Assembly: GCA_002868865.1 (NCBI GenBank)
Contig: PKUC01000017.1
Span: 1-38,102, forward strand
Direction of reading: 5' to 3'
DNA length: 38,102 nucleotides
Source: Desulfuromonas sp.
GTDB taxonomy: Bacteria; Desulfobacterota; Desulfuromonadia; Desulfuromonadales; Geopsychrobacteraceae
The notes beneath the pieces were generated by a model. The model saw only the letters and a program-made list of their open reading frames with translations. It was not told the origin of the DNA and did not search any database. The translations under genes were made by a program, and so were the position numbers. Shown piece after piece: positions 18,148 to 27,292 of this stretch (positions are counted from its first letter, which is position 1; the number at the start of each line of letters is the position of its first letter).

Positions 18148-18930
18148 TCAAGGATAACGTTCCCGGCGCCAGCGGTACGGTAGGTCGATAATGGTCCCTG
18201 GCTGCTCGATGGCTTCGACAGCCTTAAACATTTCACGCAGCACGGCACGCTGCTGCGCAATATGGTGCGGTTCACCGAAGGGATGTCCGAACGGCCAGCG
18301 CAGAAAAACTGTCCGCGGGGGCTGTACTTTTTCAGTGTAGTCGCGGACAATCGATACCCCAATCGTCGTGATCCCCATACCCTCTATGACGCGCTGGATC
18401 AGTCCGACGGACTGATTACAAATCCCTCAGGCAGGGGACAGCAACACCAGATCGACACCGTCTTTTTTCAGACGATTCGCCACCTCCACCGCGGTCTGTT
18501 CGACAAGTACCGGCAGATGCCGTCCGGTCACGTGCCCCATAAATCCGTAGTGAGTCCCGACAAGCTCTCCGATGACTCCCTCACGGTGAAACTCCCGCAG
18601 ACGCTCCAGTGGAAAAACGACATTCAAATCTTTTTCAGCATCGGTGTGATCATAATAATCGTGTGTAATCCTGTAATCGTTCGTGATCGTTGCGCCATCC
18701 AGAGCACGGAACCCCGGATCGCCTTCTTCATCCTGCATATCGAACGGTTTCTGCCCGTGGTGATGGACACCCGCTGTCGTCACCAGGGCGACACGGCAGT
18801 GCGATAACGGCCGCGACAGTGGTGTCCAGGGGATCGGTTCAATGACGGTCTGTGGTTGATAGCTCTCTGCCAGTTTTTTGGCTAGAACAGGAAAGCGGCT
18901 GCCGAGCAGGGTCGAAAGATACTGCTTCAT
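18148..18930 (-). CDS. GrdB-like selenoprotein (glycine/betaine/sarcosine reductase selenoprotein B family)
   Basis: A standard reading gives two fragments: 18427-18930 (167 residues) and a downstream open frame to 18148. They are in the same frame, separated only by a TGA at 18427-18429. Read through, the protein has 260 residues, with selenocysteine at 168 in the sequence LLSPA-U-GIC, a UxxC motif equivalent to the redox site of GrdB/PrdB. The flanking text is family-like on both sides (GVDLVLL before; NQSVGLIQR, LRWPFGHPFGEP and YRWRRE after). A SECIS-like hairpin follows the UGA. The real reductases are larger, so this is a short relative whose substrate is unknown. The start ATG follows AGGGAG. 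Ordinary annotation would call it truncated. Confidence 0.9.
18398..18416 (-). promoter_or_regulatory. SECIS-like hairpin of the GrdB-like selenoprotein mRNA
   Basis: On the minus strand ATCAGTCC and GGACTGAT form a perfect 8-bp stem around a GTC loop. The loop begins 19 nt after the UGA (18 nt between them), and its first base is G. This fits the bacterial SECIS rules (loop 16-37 nt from UGA, G at loop position 1 or 2). SelB would bind it to insert selenocysteine. Confidence 0.8.
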
Positions 18931-19033
18931 TATGTCTCCCTGGGTAGATTGGGTTCAGGACAGATCCATCATATCATACCGGCCATCCGAACAGGCCGCT
19001 CTCAAGTGACCATCTCTCTGCAGTGAGAGAGCA

Positions 19034-19063
19034 GTGACAACGCCGCGTCAATCATGCTATAAA
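19034..19063 (+). promoter_or_regulatory. Possible promoter for the DUF6485-ygiQ pair
   Basis: A GTGACA (19034-19039) is followed at 18 nt by TATAAA (19058-19063), about 45 bases before the first start codon. The match is moderate. Confidence 0.4.
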
Positions 19064-19108
19064 ACGGGAAGGATAACCCATTTACCGAAGCACAAGGACT
19101 CCCCCGTT

Positions 19109-19297
19109 ATGGACTGTCACCCGACCGGAAAAAACTGCCGCTGTTCCTATCCGTCGTGCAGTCGCCATGGCAACTGCTGCCAATGCGTTGCCTACCACAG
19201 CAGCAAAGGTGAGTTTACCGCCTGCTTTTTCTCCCCCGAAACCGAAAAAACCTACGACCGCTCCTTTAACGCACTGTGCAAGGACCGCGGACTCTGA
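19109..19297 (+). CDS. Small cysteine-rich DUF6485-like protein
   Basis: This is a 62-residue protein with eight cysteines in a tight pattern (CHPTGKNCRCSYPSC, then GNCCQCVAYH, then ACFF). It probably binds a metal, perhaps zinc or an Fe-S cluster. It matches my memory of the DUF6485 family of short anaerobe proteins; the function is not known. I start at the ATG at 19109 after an AAGGA; the open frame extends to 19034 but that part does not resemble the family. The 3' end overlaps the ygiQ reading frame by 22 bases, which suggests translational coupling. Confidence 0.75.
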   Translation: MDCHPTGKNCRCSYPSCSRHGNCCQCVAYHSSKGEFTACFFSPETEKTYDRSFNALCKDRGL

Positions 19298-21144
19298 AAT
19301 CGACAAGCGACACCACATTTATCCCCACCTGCCGCGAAGAGATGAACGCCCGTGGTTGGGACGAACTGGACGTGCTGTTCGTCAGCGGAGATGCCTACAT
19401 CGACCATCCTGCCTTCGGCACCGCCCTTTTGGCGCGACTGATGGAAGACGAAGGGTACAGGATAGGCATCATCGCCCAGCCTGACTGGAAAGACCCTCAG
19501 AGCTTTAAAAGGATGGGTCGACCACGCCTGTTCGCGGCAATTTCCGCCGGGGCCATGGATTCGATGGTCAACCACTATACTGCTGCCAAACGACTGCGCA
19601 GCAACGACGCCTATTCACCGGGCGGTGCAGCCGGCCGGCGCCCCAATCGTGCGGTCATCGCCTATACGGCTGCGGTCAAAGGCGCTTTTAAAGGGTTGCC
19701 GACCGTCATCGGCGGGCTTGAAGCCAGCCTGCGCCGCCTGGCACATTACGACTACTGGGACGATCGGGTCAGGCGATCGATTCTGATCGACAGCAAAGCA
19801 GACCTGCTGCTGTACGGCATGGCCGAAGAAGCCTTACTCGACATCGCTCGCAACCTCAAAGCAGGACGCAGTATCGCGGAGATCACATCGCTGCGCGGTA
19901 CAGCTCGGCTGACCAAAAGCGCACCTGACGATGCCCGCCTGTTGCCAGACTACGACGCCGTCGCTAGCGATCCGGAGGCGTACAATACCGCATTCCGGTT
20001 GGCCGCCGAGGAGCAGAATCCCTTTATCGGCAAACCGCTGAGCCAAAAACATGGCACCCGTTTTGTGACGGTCAATCCTCCGCCGCGCCCTCTCAAAGAA
20101 TCACAGCTGGACCGCATCTACGGCCTGCCCTTCAGCCGTCAGCCACACCCCGCATACAACCAGGAGATCCCGGCCTGGGCACAGATCCGCTTTTCGATCA
20201 CCAGTCACCGGGGCTGCTTCGGCGGCTGCGCATTCTGCGCCATCGCCCACCATCAGGGCAAAACCATTCAATCCCGTTCGCCCGACTCCATCGCTGCCGA
20301 ACTGGAGCGGATGACCCACCATCCCGACTTTAAAGGGACAGTGACCGATGTCGGCGGACCGACCGCAAACATGTACGGCCTCGGTTGTGGAGATCCAGCT
20401 GCGGAACAGCGCTGCCGCCGGAGCAGTTGCCTCTATCCGCGACCCTGTCCATCCCTACGCAGTGACGGACATAAGGCCAGCCGTTTATTGCGGCGCCTCC
20501 ACAAACACCGCAAGGTCAAACATCTGTTTGTCGCCTCCGGCATCCGCTACGATCTGCTCAAATACCAGCAGGACTACTTCGACCAACTGCTTCAACACCA
20601 CGTCGGCGGACTGCTCAAGGTCGCCCCGGAATCGACCAGCGATCCGGTCTGCCAGGTGATGCGCAAGCCCGCCGGAACCCTATTCACCGAATTCCTCGAT
20701 CAATTCAGAAGGCGCAGCCAACAACTCGGGCTACGCCAATCGGTCGTCCCCTACTTCATCAGCAGCCATCCCGGCTGCACCCTCAACGATATGATCGAGG
20801 TGGCCTGCTACCTGAAAGAGCACCGCCTGCGCGTAGAACAGGTGCAGGATTTTACCCCGACACCGGGGAGTCTGGCGACGTGCATCTACCACACCGGTCG
20901 TGATCCCTTCAGCGGCGAAACCGTTCACGTCCCGCGCTCGACCAAGGAGAGACGACTGCAGAAGTCCCTCCTTCTTTACCACCGGCCCGAATCAAAAGCA
21001 GACATCCTTGAAGCCCTCAGCCTCTGCGACAAAGAAGACCTCGCCAACCAACTCCTGAACGGCCCGTACGGTAAACAATCAAACAGGTCACCGATCCATC
21101 CGCGCCGCCGTAAACAGAACCGCCGCACGACAAAGCCCAACTAG
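19276..21144 (+). CDS. ygiQ: YgiQ family radical SAM protein
   Basis: This UPF0313/YgiQ radical SAM enzyme has up to 622 residues. The family's N-terminal motif is present (GWDELDVLFVSGDAYIDHPAFG, in part). The Fe-S cluster motif is RGCFGGCAFC (CX3CX2C). The DVGGPTANMYGL segment and the C-terminal YHRPE part are also present. The reaction is unknown in the family. The start is uncertain: the GTG at 19276 lacks a good ribosome-binding site, a CTG at 19294 lies after AAGGA, and an ATG is at 19342. The overlap with the DUF6485 gene suggests coupling. Confidence 0.93.
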   Translation: MQGPRTLKSTSDTTFIPTCREEMNARGWDELDVLFVSGDAYIDHPAFGTALLARLMEDEGYRIGIIAQPDWKDPQSFKRMGRPRLFAAISAGAMDSMVNHYTAAKRLRSNDAYSPGGAAGRRPNRAVIAYTAAVKGAFKGLPTVIGGLEASLRRLAHYDYWDDRVRRSILIDSKADLLLYGMAEEALLDIARNLKAGRSIAEITSLRGTARLTKSAPDDARLLPDYDAVASDPEAYNTAFRLAAEEQNPFIGKPLSQKHGTRFVTVNPPPRPLKESQLDRIYGLPFSRQPHPAYNQEIPAWAQIRFSITSHRGCFGGCAFCAIAHHQGKTIQSRSPDSIAAELERMTHHPDFKGTVTDVGGPTANMYGLGCGDPAAEQRCRRSSCLYPRPCPSLRSDGHKASRLLRRLHKHRKVKHLFVASGIRYDLLKYQQDYFDQLLQHHVGGLLKVAPESTSDPVCQVMRKPAGTLFTEFLDQFRRRSQQLGLRQSVVPYFISSHPGCTLNDMIEVACYLKEHRLRVEQVQDFTPTPGSLATCIYHTGRDPFSGETVHVPRSTKERRLQKSLLLYHRPESKADILEALSLCDKEDLANQLLNGPYGKQSNRSPIHPRRRKQNRRTTKPN

Positions 21145-21659
21145 TCTCAAAACACCAAATTTTCGACGATTTGCCACCCCCAACATTGAGAATGAAACAT
21201 TTTTTTAAGCCTGCCTAAAATAGAAATTCTCGCAAAGTTCCCTTTTCTCCTTATACCGCAAGACTTTTCCAACCTATTGGTTCACAAGCACTTATTGATG
21301 ATTTTTTATCGCGGCTTAAATCGATTTAGCCAGAATGAATCTTTTTAACGCTGGTAAATATTCTTATTGACAATTTCTACCATGTCGGCTATATCGATCT
21401 GATCTAAAACCCTTTTCTATTTACACGTTTGACGCACATTTTCGCACAATTCAGGCAACAGCCTGATAAATTAGATAAAATCGGCCCAGACGGTGCGGAA
21501 AACAGCGTACGACTCGACATTTTTTGGCCACCGCACCCTGAACAGGGTCCGTGTCGGCATACTGCATACAATAAAACCTGATTTGTTCGCCTTAAACCGA
21601 TCTGGATTCAAACACAACAAAAAAACCAGACGCATTTATCACCAGCAAAGGATAACCAG
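21145..21659 (+). promoter_or_regulatory. Long AT-rich leader of the acyl-CoA carboxylase operon
   Basis: No gene is visible in these 515 bases. A good sigma-70 promoter is TTGACA (21367-21372), 17 nt, TATATC (21390-21395), giving a leader of about 260 nt. In the leader are a hairpin TCAGGC-AACA-GCCTGA (21451-21466), a 7-bp pairing GGTGCGG (21492-21498) with CCGCACC (21531-21537), and an overlapping hairpin ACCCT-GAAC-AGGGT (21535-21548). The last two share bases and exclude each other. I see no known riboswitch class. Confidence 0.5.
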
Positions 21660-23384
21660 ATGTCAAAAAAAATGATCAAACCCTCTCTGCAGAATCCGTT
21701 GGAGCCGCCAGAGGAAGTCGATTTCACAAATCCCGGCGAAGTCGCCACGGCCTCCGGCGGTTATGAAGAGGTCATGAAAGAAGGACACGACCTGATCCAA
21801 CGACCTGTCAAATCTGTCGCGGTCGGGCAGATCGAAAAGCAGCACTTTAAAAAACGGATGACAGTCTGGGAACGGATCAAGGTCCTCACCGACAGTGACC
21901 CCAATATCCTCTTTCAGAACTGGGGAAAGAACCTCGACGGTGCATCTCTGGTCACCGGCATCCTGAACATCGGCGGGCGCGACGTCGCTCTCTACGGACA
22001 TGATTTTACCGTCCGGGCCGGATCTATCGATGCCACCAATGGTCAAAAGCTGGCGCGCCTGATGCAGATGGCTGGAGAAAAAGGGATTCCTCTGATCGGC
22101 ATGAACGACTCGGCCGGTGCTTTTGTCCCTGCCGGCGTCGGCGGTCTCGACGGTTACGCTGAAGCCTTCACTGCGCTGCGCAAGATCAGCGGCGTGGTGC
22201 CGACGGTCATGTGCATGTTCGGCTTCAACGCCGGTGGCGGATCCTACCTGCCACGCCAGGGCAGCTTTGTCATCCAGCCGGAAGACACCTTCTTCGGCCT
22301 GACCGGACCGGGTGTCGTCAAGTCGGTTCTCGGTGAGGACATCACTCCCGAAGAGCTGGGCGGCCCCCTGGTACACAGTGCCTCCGGGGTTACCGATCTG
22401 GCAGTTGCAGACGAAACCGCAGCACTGCGCACTGCAACCCGTCTGCTCAGCTATATTCCAGACAACAACTACAGCATGGCGCCGTTCCTCGAGACCAGCG
22501 ATCCCCTCGATCGCAAGACTTGGGAGATCAACACCCTGCTGAAAAAAGCGTTCAACTCGCCGACCGGATTCAACACTCCCTTCGATGTCTCGATCATCAT
22601 CCAGCAGATCTGTGACCACGGCGATTATTTTGAATTACAACCGACCCGCGCTCGCGAAGCGATCACCGCCTTCGGCCGTGTCGGCGGCAACGTGGTCGGC
22701 TTCGTCGCCAACAACTCGGCGGTGGCCTCCGGTCAGATCGACTGCGACTCAGCGGTCAAGATTGCCCGCTTTGTCCGCTTCTGCAACATCTACAATATCC
22801 CGCTGATCTTCATGGAAGACACCACCGGCTTCCTGCCGGGCCGTGAGCAGGAAGCCCGCGGTATCGTTCAGGCCGGTCGTTCCATGCTCGACTCCATCGT
22901 CGACGTCAGAACCCCACGGATTCTTCTTATCCTGCGCAACGCCTTCGGTGGTGCTTACGCATCCTACAACAACTACCCCACCGGTGCGGATCTGGTCCTC
23001 GCCTTGCCGACCACCCGGCTCGCAGTCATGGGCCCTGCCGGTAAGGAATTTGTCTACAAAGGCGAACTCCGCAAGTTGCGCGGCTCGATCAAGCAGCGGG
23101 TGGCAGAAGGCACCCAGCAGCGCATCAAAGCGGGCATGGAAGGCAACGGAGCCAAAACCGACGCCGAAAAAGAAGCCGCGGACTGGCTGAAAGCTGAAGA
23201 GGCACTGCTCAACACACGCTACGAGAATGAACTGATGAACCCGAAAGAAGGCCTGGCACTGGGCTCGATCTCCTCGATCGTCATGCCGACCGACCTGCGT
23301 AAGGTCCTCGGTGAGAACCTGAACTTCTTCCTGCGCCACTACAAGCCTTCAGCGTGGCAGGACGTTCAGCGCGAGTTCCACTAG
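21660..23384 (+). CDS. Acyl-CoA carboxylase, carboxyltransferase (beta) subunit
   Basis: This 574-residue protein of the propionyl-/methylcrotonyl-CoA carboxylase beta family transfers the carboxyl group from biotin to an acyl-CoA. The crotonase-like halves are both present. The first has [20 protein letters not shown] and [12 protein letters not shown]; the second has [11 protein letters not shown] and [14 protein letters not shown] with the oxyanion-hole glycines. A Lys/Glu-rich insert of about 50 residues lies near 470-520. The ATG follows AAGGA. The biotin carboxylase gene follows 70 bases later, so the two form one complex. The acyl-CoA specificity (acetyl, propionyl or other) cannot be told from the sequence alone. 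Confidence 0.9.
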   Translation: MSKKMIKPSLQNPLEPPEEVDFTNPGEVATASGGYEEVMKEGHDLIQRPVKSVAVGQIEKQHFKKRMTVWERIKVLTDSDPNILFQNWGKNLDGASLVTGILNIGGRDVALYGHDFTVRAGSIDATNGQKLARLMQMAGEKGIPLIGMNDSAGAFVPAGVGGLDGYAEAFTALRKISGVVPTVMCMFGFNAGGGSYLPRQGSFVIQPEDTFFGLTGPGVVKSVLGEDITPEELGGPLVHSASGVTDLAVADETAALRTATRLLSYIPDNNYSMAPFLETSDPLDRKTWEINTLLKKAFNSPTGFNTPFDVSIIIQQICDHGDYFELQPTRAREAITAFGRVGGNVVGFVANNSAVASGQIDCDSAVKIARFVRFCNIYNIPLIFMEDTTGFLPGREQEARGIVQAGRSMLDSIVDVRTPRILLILRNAFGGAYASYNNYPTGADLVLALPTTRLAVMGPAGKEFVYKGELRKLRGSIKQRVAEGTQQRIKAGMEGNGAKTDAEKEAADWLKAEEALLNTRYENELMNPKEGLALGSISSIVMPTDLRKVLGENLNFFLRHYKPSAWQDVQREFH

Positions 23385-23454
23385 CCAAAAGAGCTGAGCA
23401 ACAACCTCTTTCGCCTTGAATCAACAACCCCATGGTTAACTGGAGACGAAACCC

Positions 23455-26319
23455 ATGGCACAAAATAATGACCTGTACTGCAACAATCCACTGATCCACC
23501 GGGACCGCCGTTTAAGTCAGTCCTCTTCAGAGTGGACCCGTTCTTTCTCCTGCGAAGACCTCAAGCCGCTTATCGTCTGCCGCGGACCGATCCGTAAAGA
23601 GGCGATGGACGTCTACGAAGAGATGGGCATCAGCCACTATGGCATTCTGCTCTCAGAGAAGGACTCTATCGTCTACCCCAACGCACTCTCCCCCGAACTG
23701 CGCATGCTGACCGACAACAGTCGCGTCCACCGTGTTCCGGATTACACCGGCGCCTCCAAAGAAGAGCGGATCGAACGGATCGAGCAGATCATCCAGATCG
23801 CCAAAGATAATGGCTACGATTCGATCTTTGCCGGCTACGGTTTTATGGCTGAAGACGATGAGTTCGTCGCTGCCATCGAAGACGCCGGACTGAATTTCAT
23901 CGGACCCTGCTCCACCACCCAGCGCGCTGCTGGCAAAAAAGACGAAGCCAAGCGTACCGCCCTGCAGGTCAACGTCTCGGTCACCCCCGGTATCGACAAC
24001 GTCACCGCACGCACCCTGATCAAGAAGCACCCGACCCGCGAGAATCTGCTGGCGCTGCTCAAGTCAGAAGCCCTGGACTGTGACGTCAATGACGATATGA
24101 GCCTCGAAGAGCTGGCCGACGTCATCCTGTTCGCTTCCTACGATAAGTGGATCGACCTCTACTCCATCGAAGAACTCTGCGCTCAGGTCGAAACCGAGTG
24201 TTTCGACATGTTCACCAACTATCCCGGCGCCCGGATTCGCCTCAAAGCAATCGGCGGCGGCGGCGGCAAGGGCCAGCGGATTCTCGGCGCGTCACTCTTG
24301 ACAACAAAGACGCCTTCAGACAAGCAGATCAAAGAAGCCTGTGCCGATGCGCCCGGTCTGGTCCGCGAAATCCTCAACGAGGTCAAAGCCAACGGTATCG
24401 GTGACAACAAGAACGTTCTGATCGAGCTGAACATCGAGCAGACCCGTCACAACGAAATCCAGCTGCTCGGTAACGGCCAGTGGTGCATCGCCCTCGGTGG
24501 CCGCGACTGCTCGCTGCAGATGCATGAGCAGAAACTGTTGGAGATCTCCGTCACCCAGGAGGCTCTCGCTCTCGAAATCGAAAAAGCGAAGGCAGCCAAA
24601 CTCACCAAGCAGGCCAAGGCTCTGGAATCGGATCTGACCGTCCTCAAACGGATGGAAGAGGAATCCGAGCGCTTCGGAACTGCAGTCGGGCTCGATTCGG
24701 CGTCGACCTTCGAATGTATCGTCGATGGTGACCGTCACTACTTCATGGAAGTCAACACCCGGATCCAGGTCGAACACCGGGTCACCGAACTGGTCTACAA
24801 CCTCAAGTTCGTCAACCCGGACGACGAAAACGATTTCTTTGTCGTCGAATCGCTGGTTGAGGCCATGGCGCTGCTTGCGCTTCACAAAGAGCGACTGCCA
24901 AAACCCGAACGTATGCCTCGTTTCGGGGCCGGAGCCGAAGCACGGCTCAACGCCACAGACTGCTCCCTATCGCCCAGCGCGGGCGGTATGATCCGTTACT
25001 GGTCCAAGCCGATCGAAGGGGAAATCCGCGACGATCAGGGCATCTGTATGGTCAACCCCGACACCGGACAGTTCATGCGCTACAAGGTCGCCGGCGCCTA
25101 CGACTCGAACATCGCCCTGCTGCTGACCAAAGGCAACGACCGCATCGACAGCTACAACCACCTGTCGAAAGTCCTGCGCAGCACCACCTTGCGCGGCAGC
25201 GACCTGGCAACAAATCTAGAATTTCACTACGGGCTGGTCAACTGGTTCATCGGCAACAATGTCATGGCCAAACCGACAACCCGCTTTGTTGTGCCCTACC
25301 TGACCCTGGTCGGCAAACTCAAGGAAGCATCCAACAAAATCGACGTTGTTTATGCCTTTTTGTCGATGAAGAAAAGTTACGGAAAACAGTATGGTGAGGA
25401 CGCGGATATCGCCAAAGCCGTTTCGGACACCCTCGACCGTAAAGGCACCCTGCTGACACGACCGATGGAGAAACTGCTGACCGATCCGCACCTGCTGTCG
25501 GGATGGCTCTCTCTGAACAGGAAGAATTTCACCATCGAAAACGGCAAGGTTTCCTGGCTGCGCAATCCGCTGGTGATTCTCGAAGAAACCTACGAGTACC
25601 TCAATATGAGCTGGGATGCCTCTGCGCCTGCAGCCGAAGTCATCTGGTCCCACGACGACAAGTTGCTCCAGGCCGCGCTTAAATTCTACGCGGAACTCCG
25701 TGAGCACTTCGAGCTCGGCAAAGAAGATTTCGTCAAACTCAACACCATTCTCAGCAACGACAAGCCCCAGGGTGGCTATGACGCTGAGACCTGGAGTGAA
25801 ATCCAGTCCGCACACCAGGGTTACGAGATCGGCAACGAACTGCTCGGCATTCTGTTTATGCTCGCCGAAGAAACCAGTTTCTACGATTTCAAAGTCGAAG
25901 ACGATCTGGAAGTGACGATCCCTGACTACCTGAACGATCCCGATCTGCAGGCAGCGATGAAGAAGGTCCTGGTTCCCCCACCGGCAACCAAGGCGGATGA
26001 GATCGTCACCCCCGGCGGCGGCATGTACTACGGCCAGGAAGCCCCCGGCATGCCTCCGTTTGTTACCGAAGGGATGCATTTCGACAAAGGCCAGCCACTG
26101 TTCATCCTCGAAGTTATGAAGATGTTCAACAAGGTTCCGGCACCGTTCTCCGGCACTATCGACAAGATCGTCATCGAAGGCGGCGACGGAACCATCGTCT
26201 CCAAAGGGCAGGCACTCTTCAAGGTCACCCCGGATGAGAAGTTTGTTGAGGTCGACCCTCAAGAGGTTGAGCGGCAGAAGCGGGAAAAAACCTCAGAGTA
26301 CCTCAAAGCGGTCCTGTAA
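23455..26319 (+). CDS. Biotin carboxylase with C-terminal biotin carrier domain (acyl-CoA carboxylase alpha subunit)
   Basis: This 954-residue protein carboxylates biotin with ATP and bicarbonate and carries the biotin itself. A pre-ATP-grasp domain spans about 35-160 (PLIVCRGPIRKEAMDVY, GYGFMAEDDEF). The ATP-grasp follows, with the glycine-rich loop AIGGGGGKGQR (about 263-273), then MEVNTRIQVEHRVTE in the catalytic core. A long central region (about 560-860) links to a biotinyl domain with EVMKM, biotinylated Lys about 889. The protein is much larger than ordinary biotin carboxylase (450), and its ATP-grasp contains extra helices (KAAKLTKQAKALE region). The start ATG follows GGAGA. A terminator closes the operon. 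Confidence 0.9.
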   Translation: MAQNNDLYCNNPLIHRDRRLSQSSSEWTRSFSCEDLKPLIVCRGPIRKEAMDVYEEMGISHYGILLSEKDSIVYPNALSPELRMLTDNSRVHRVPDYTGASKEERIERIEQIIQIAKDNGYDSIFAGYGFMAEDDEFVAAIEDAGLNFIGPCSTTQRAAGKKDEAKRTALQVNVSVTPGIDNVTARTLIKKHPTRENLLALLKSEALDCDVNDDMSLEELADVILFASYDKWIDLYSIEELCAQVETECFDMFTNYPGARIRLKAIGGGGGKGQRILGASLLTTKTPSDKQIKEACADAPGLVREILNEVKANGIGDNKNVLIELNIEQTRHNEIQLLGNGQWCIALGGRDCSLQMHEQKLLEISVTQEALALEIEKAKAAKLTKQAKALESDLTVLKRMEEESERFGTAVGLDSASTFECIVDGDRHYFMEVNTRIQVEHRVTELVYNLKFVNPDDENDFFVVESLVEAMALLALHKERLPKPERMPRFGAGAEARLNATDCSLSPSAGGMIRYWSKPIEGEIRDDQGICMVNPDTGQFMRYKVAGAYDSNIALLLTKGNDRIDSYNHLSKVLRSTTLRGSDLATNLEFHYGLVNWFIGNNVMAKPTTRFVVPYLTLVGKLKEASNKIDVVYAFLSMKKSYGKQYGEDADIAKAVSDTLDRKGTLLTRPMEKLLTDPHLLSGWLSLNRKNFTIENGKVSWLRNPLVILEETYEYLNMSWDASAPAAEVIWSHDDKLLQAALKFYAELREHFELGKEDFVKLNTILSNDKPQGGYDAETWSEIQSAHQGYEIGNELLGILFMLAEETSFYDFKVEDDLEVTIPDYLNDPDLQAAMKKVLVPPPATKADEIVTPGGGMYYGQEAPGMPPFVTEGMHFDKGQPLFILEVMKMFNKVPAPFSGTIDKIVIEGGDGTIVSKGQALFKVTPDEKFVEVDPQEVERQKREKTSEYLKAVL

Positions 26320-26337
26320 CGCTCCGCAAGTAAAGAT

Positions 26338-26374
26338 TAAAAAAGGGATCCCGCATGAGGGGATCCCTTTTTTT
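26338..26374 (+). terminator. Terminator after the carboxylase operon
   Basis: GGGATCCC (26345-26352) pairs with GGGATCCC (26360-26367). The stem is extended by an A-run on the left and a T-run on the right, so it may act in both directions, also toward the cytochrome genes. Confidence 0.9.
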
Positions 26375-26431
26375 GTGCCAAAATCCGATAAGACGACGGC
26401 ATCAGGCCATCCATAATATGATACGGCCCGC

Positions 26432-27289
26432 TCAGTAAGACCCGCCGGAGACCTTGTGGTTTTTCATTTCAGGGTGGCAGCGGTGGCAGTCGCTCATCGG
26501 AAAAGCGGTACGCATATGGCACACCCCGCAGAACTGACCGTAGATATTGGACGCCATCGAAAAATACTGGGTTCCCTCCTTCTGGATATCAAAGATATCA
26601 GGATGACAGTTGGAGCAATCCAGCCAGCCCATGTGATCCTCGTGGGAGAACAAAATCCCCGACCGGGGAGCCGTGGTCCCCAGTTCCAGTGGCTTTTTTA
26701 ACTTTTCCGGAAGCTGCATAACGGGTCCGGCTCCCGGTTCCAAACTATGCACCGGATCGATATCGCCGTTGTTGACCGCCTGTGCCCAATCGATGCCGTT
26801 TCCGAAATCCGCTTCCGGAAGATCCTCGGCAAACTCTGCAAATGCTTCATCCAGAGCGTATTTATCCCTGTTGTGACAACGGACACACTGCGCCTTGTCC
26901 CGTACGGTAAAGGCGGTCTTGCCGTTATGGCAGGCACCGCAGTATTTTCCCGCCAGATTGCGCTTACGGGTGATGCGGGTTTCCCCCTTATAGATGGAAA
27001 ATCGCAGTTCCAGATGACAGACCCGGCAATCGTACTGGGCACGGTGGCGCCAATGGGGAAAATAGACGGGGTCCATCGTCCCCTTTTTGGGTGGCGGACG
27101 CAGCTTGGTGTTGCCATAGTGCTCAACCGGTCCGTTGGGCGGGATGGTGCGCAGGATCTGCATCAGTTCATACCGATCCATACTCCAGGAGGGTGCAATC
27201 CATATCAATCCGCCACCACACAGAAAGACAACAACGGCCAGAGCACACAGGCGCCGCAGAGATCTCCGAACAGGCCCCTTGAACATCAT
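26432..27289 (-). CDS. Hexaheme c-type cytochrome (c7-like), downstream paralogue
   Basis: The protein has 285 residues with an N-terminal signal/anchor helix (about 14-36). Six CxxCH heme-attachment motifs are present: CRVCH, CGACH and CVRCH in the first half, then CSNCH, CGVCH and CHRCH. The arrangement looks like two triheme c7-type modules. Histidine-containing segments before each module (YFPHWRHR, LFSHEDH) could supply axial ligands. It is a probable periplasmic electron carrier in anaerobic respiration. The gene starts 3 bases after the stop of its paralogue, so the pair is co-translated. Confidence 0.92.
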   Translation of the reverse strand: MMFKGPVRRSLRRLCALAVVVFLCGGGLIWIAPSWSMDRYELMQILRTIPPNGPVEHYGNTKLRPPPKKGTMDPVYFPHWRHRAQYDCRVCHLELRFSIYKGETRITRKRNLAGKYCGACHNGKTAFTVRDKAQCVRCHNRDKYALDEAFAEFAEDLPEADFGNGIDWAQAVNNGDIDPVHSLEPGAGPVMQLPEKLKKPLELGTTAPRSGILFSHEDHMGWLDCSNCHPDIFDIQKEGTQYFSMASNIYGQFCGVCHMRTAFPMSDCHRCHPEMKNHKVSGGSY

Positions 27290-27292
27290 CGG

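Noticed and set aside
18148-18150. Second TGA at the end of the GrdB-like gene as another Sec codon
   Set aside because: The sequence after it runs into the ilvA 3' end in reverse, without family motifs, and the protein is already complete at that point.
18129-18362. Minus-strand open frame overlapping the end of the GrdB-like gene
   Set aside because: It is a different frame from the selenoprotein; the frame that joins across the TGA shows the family motifs.
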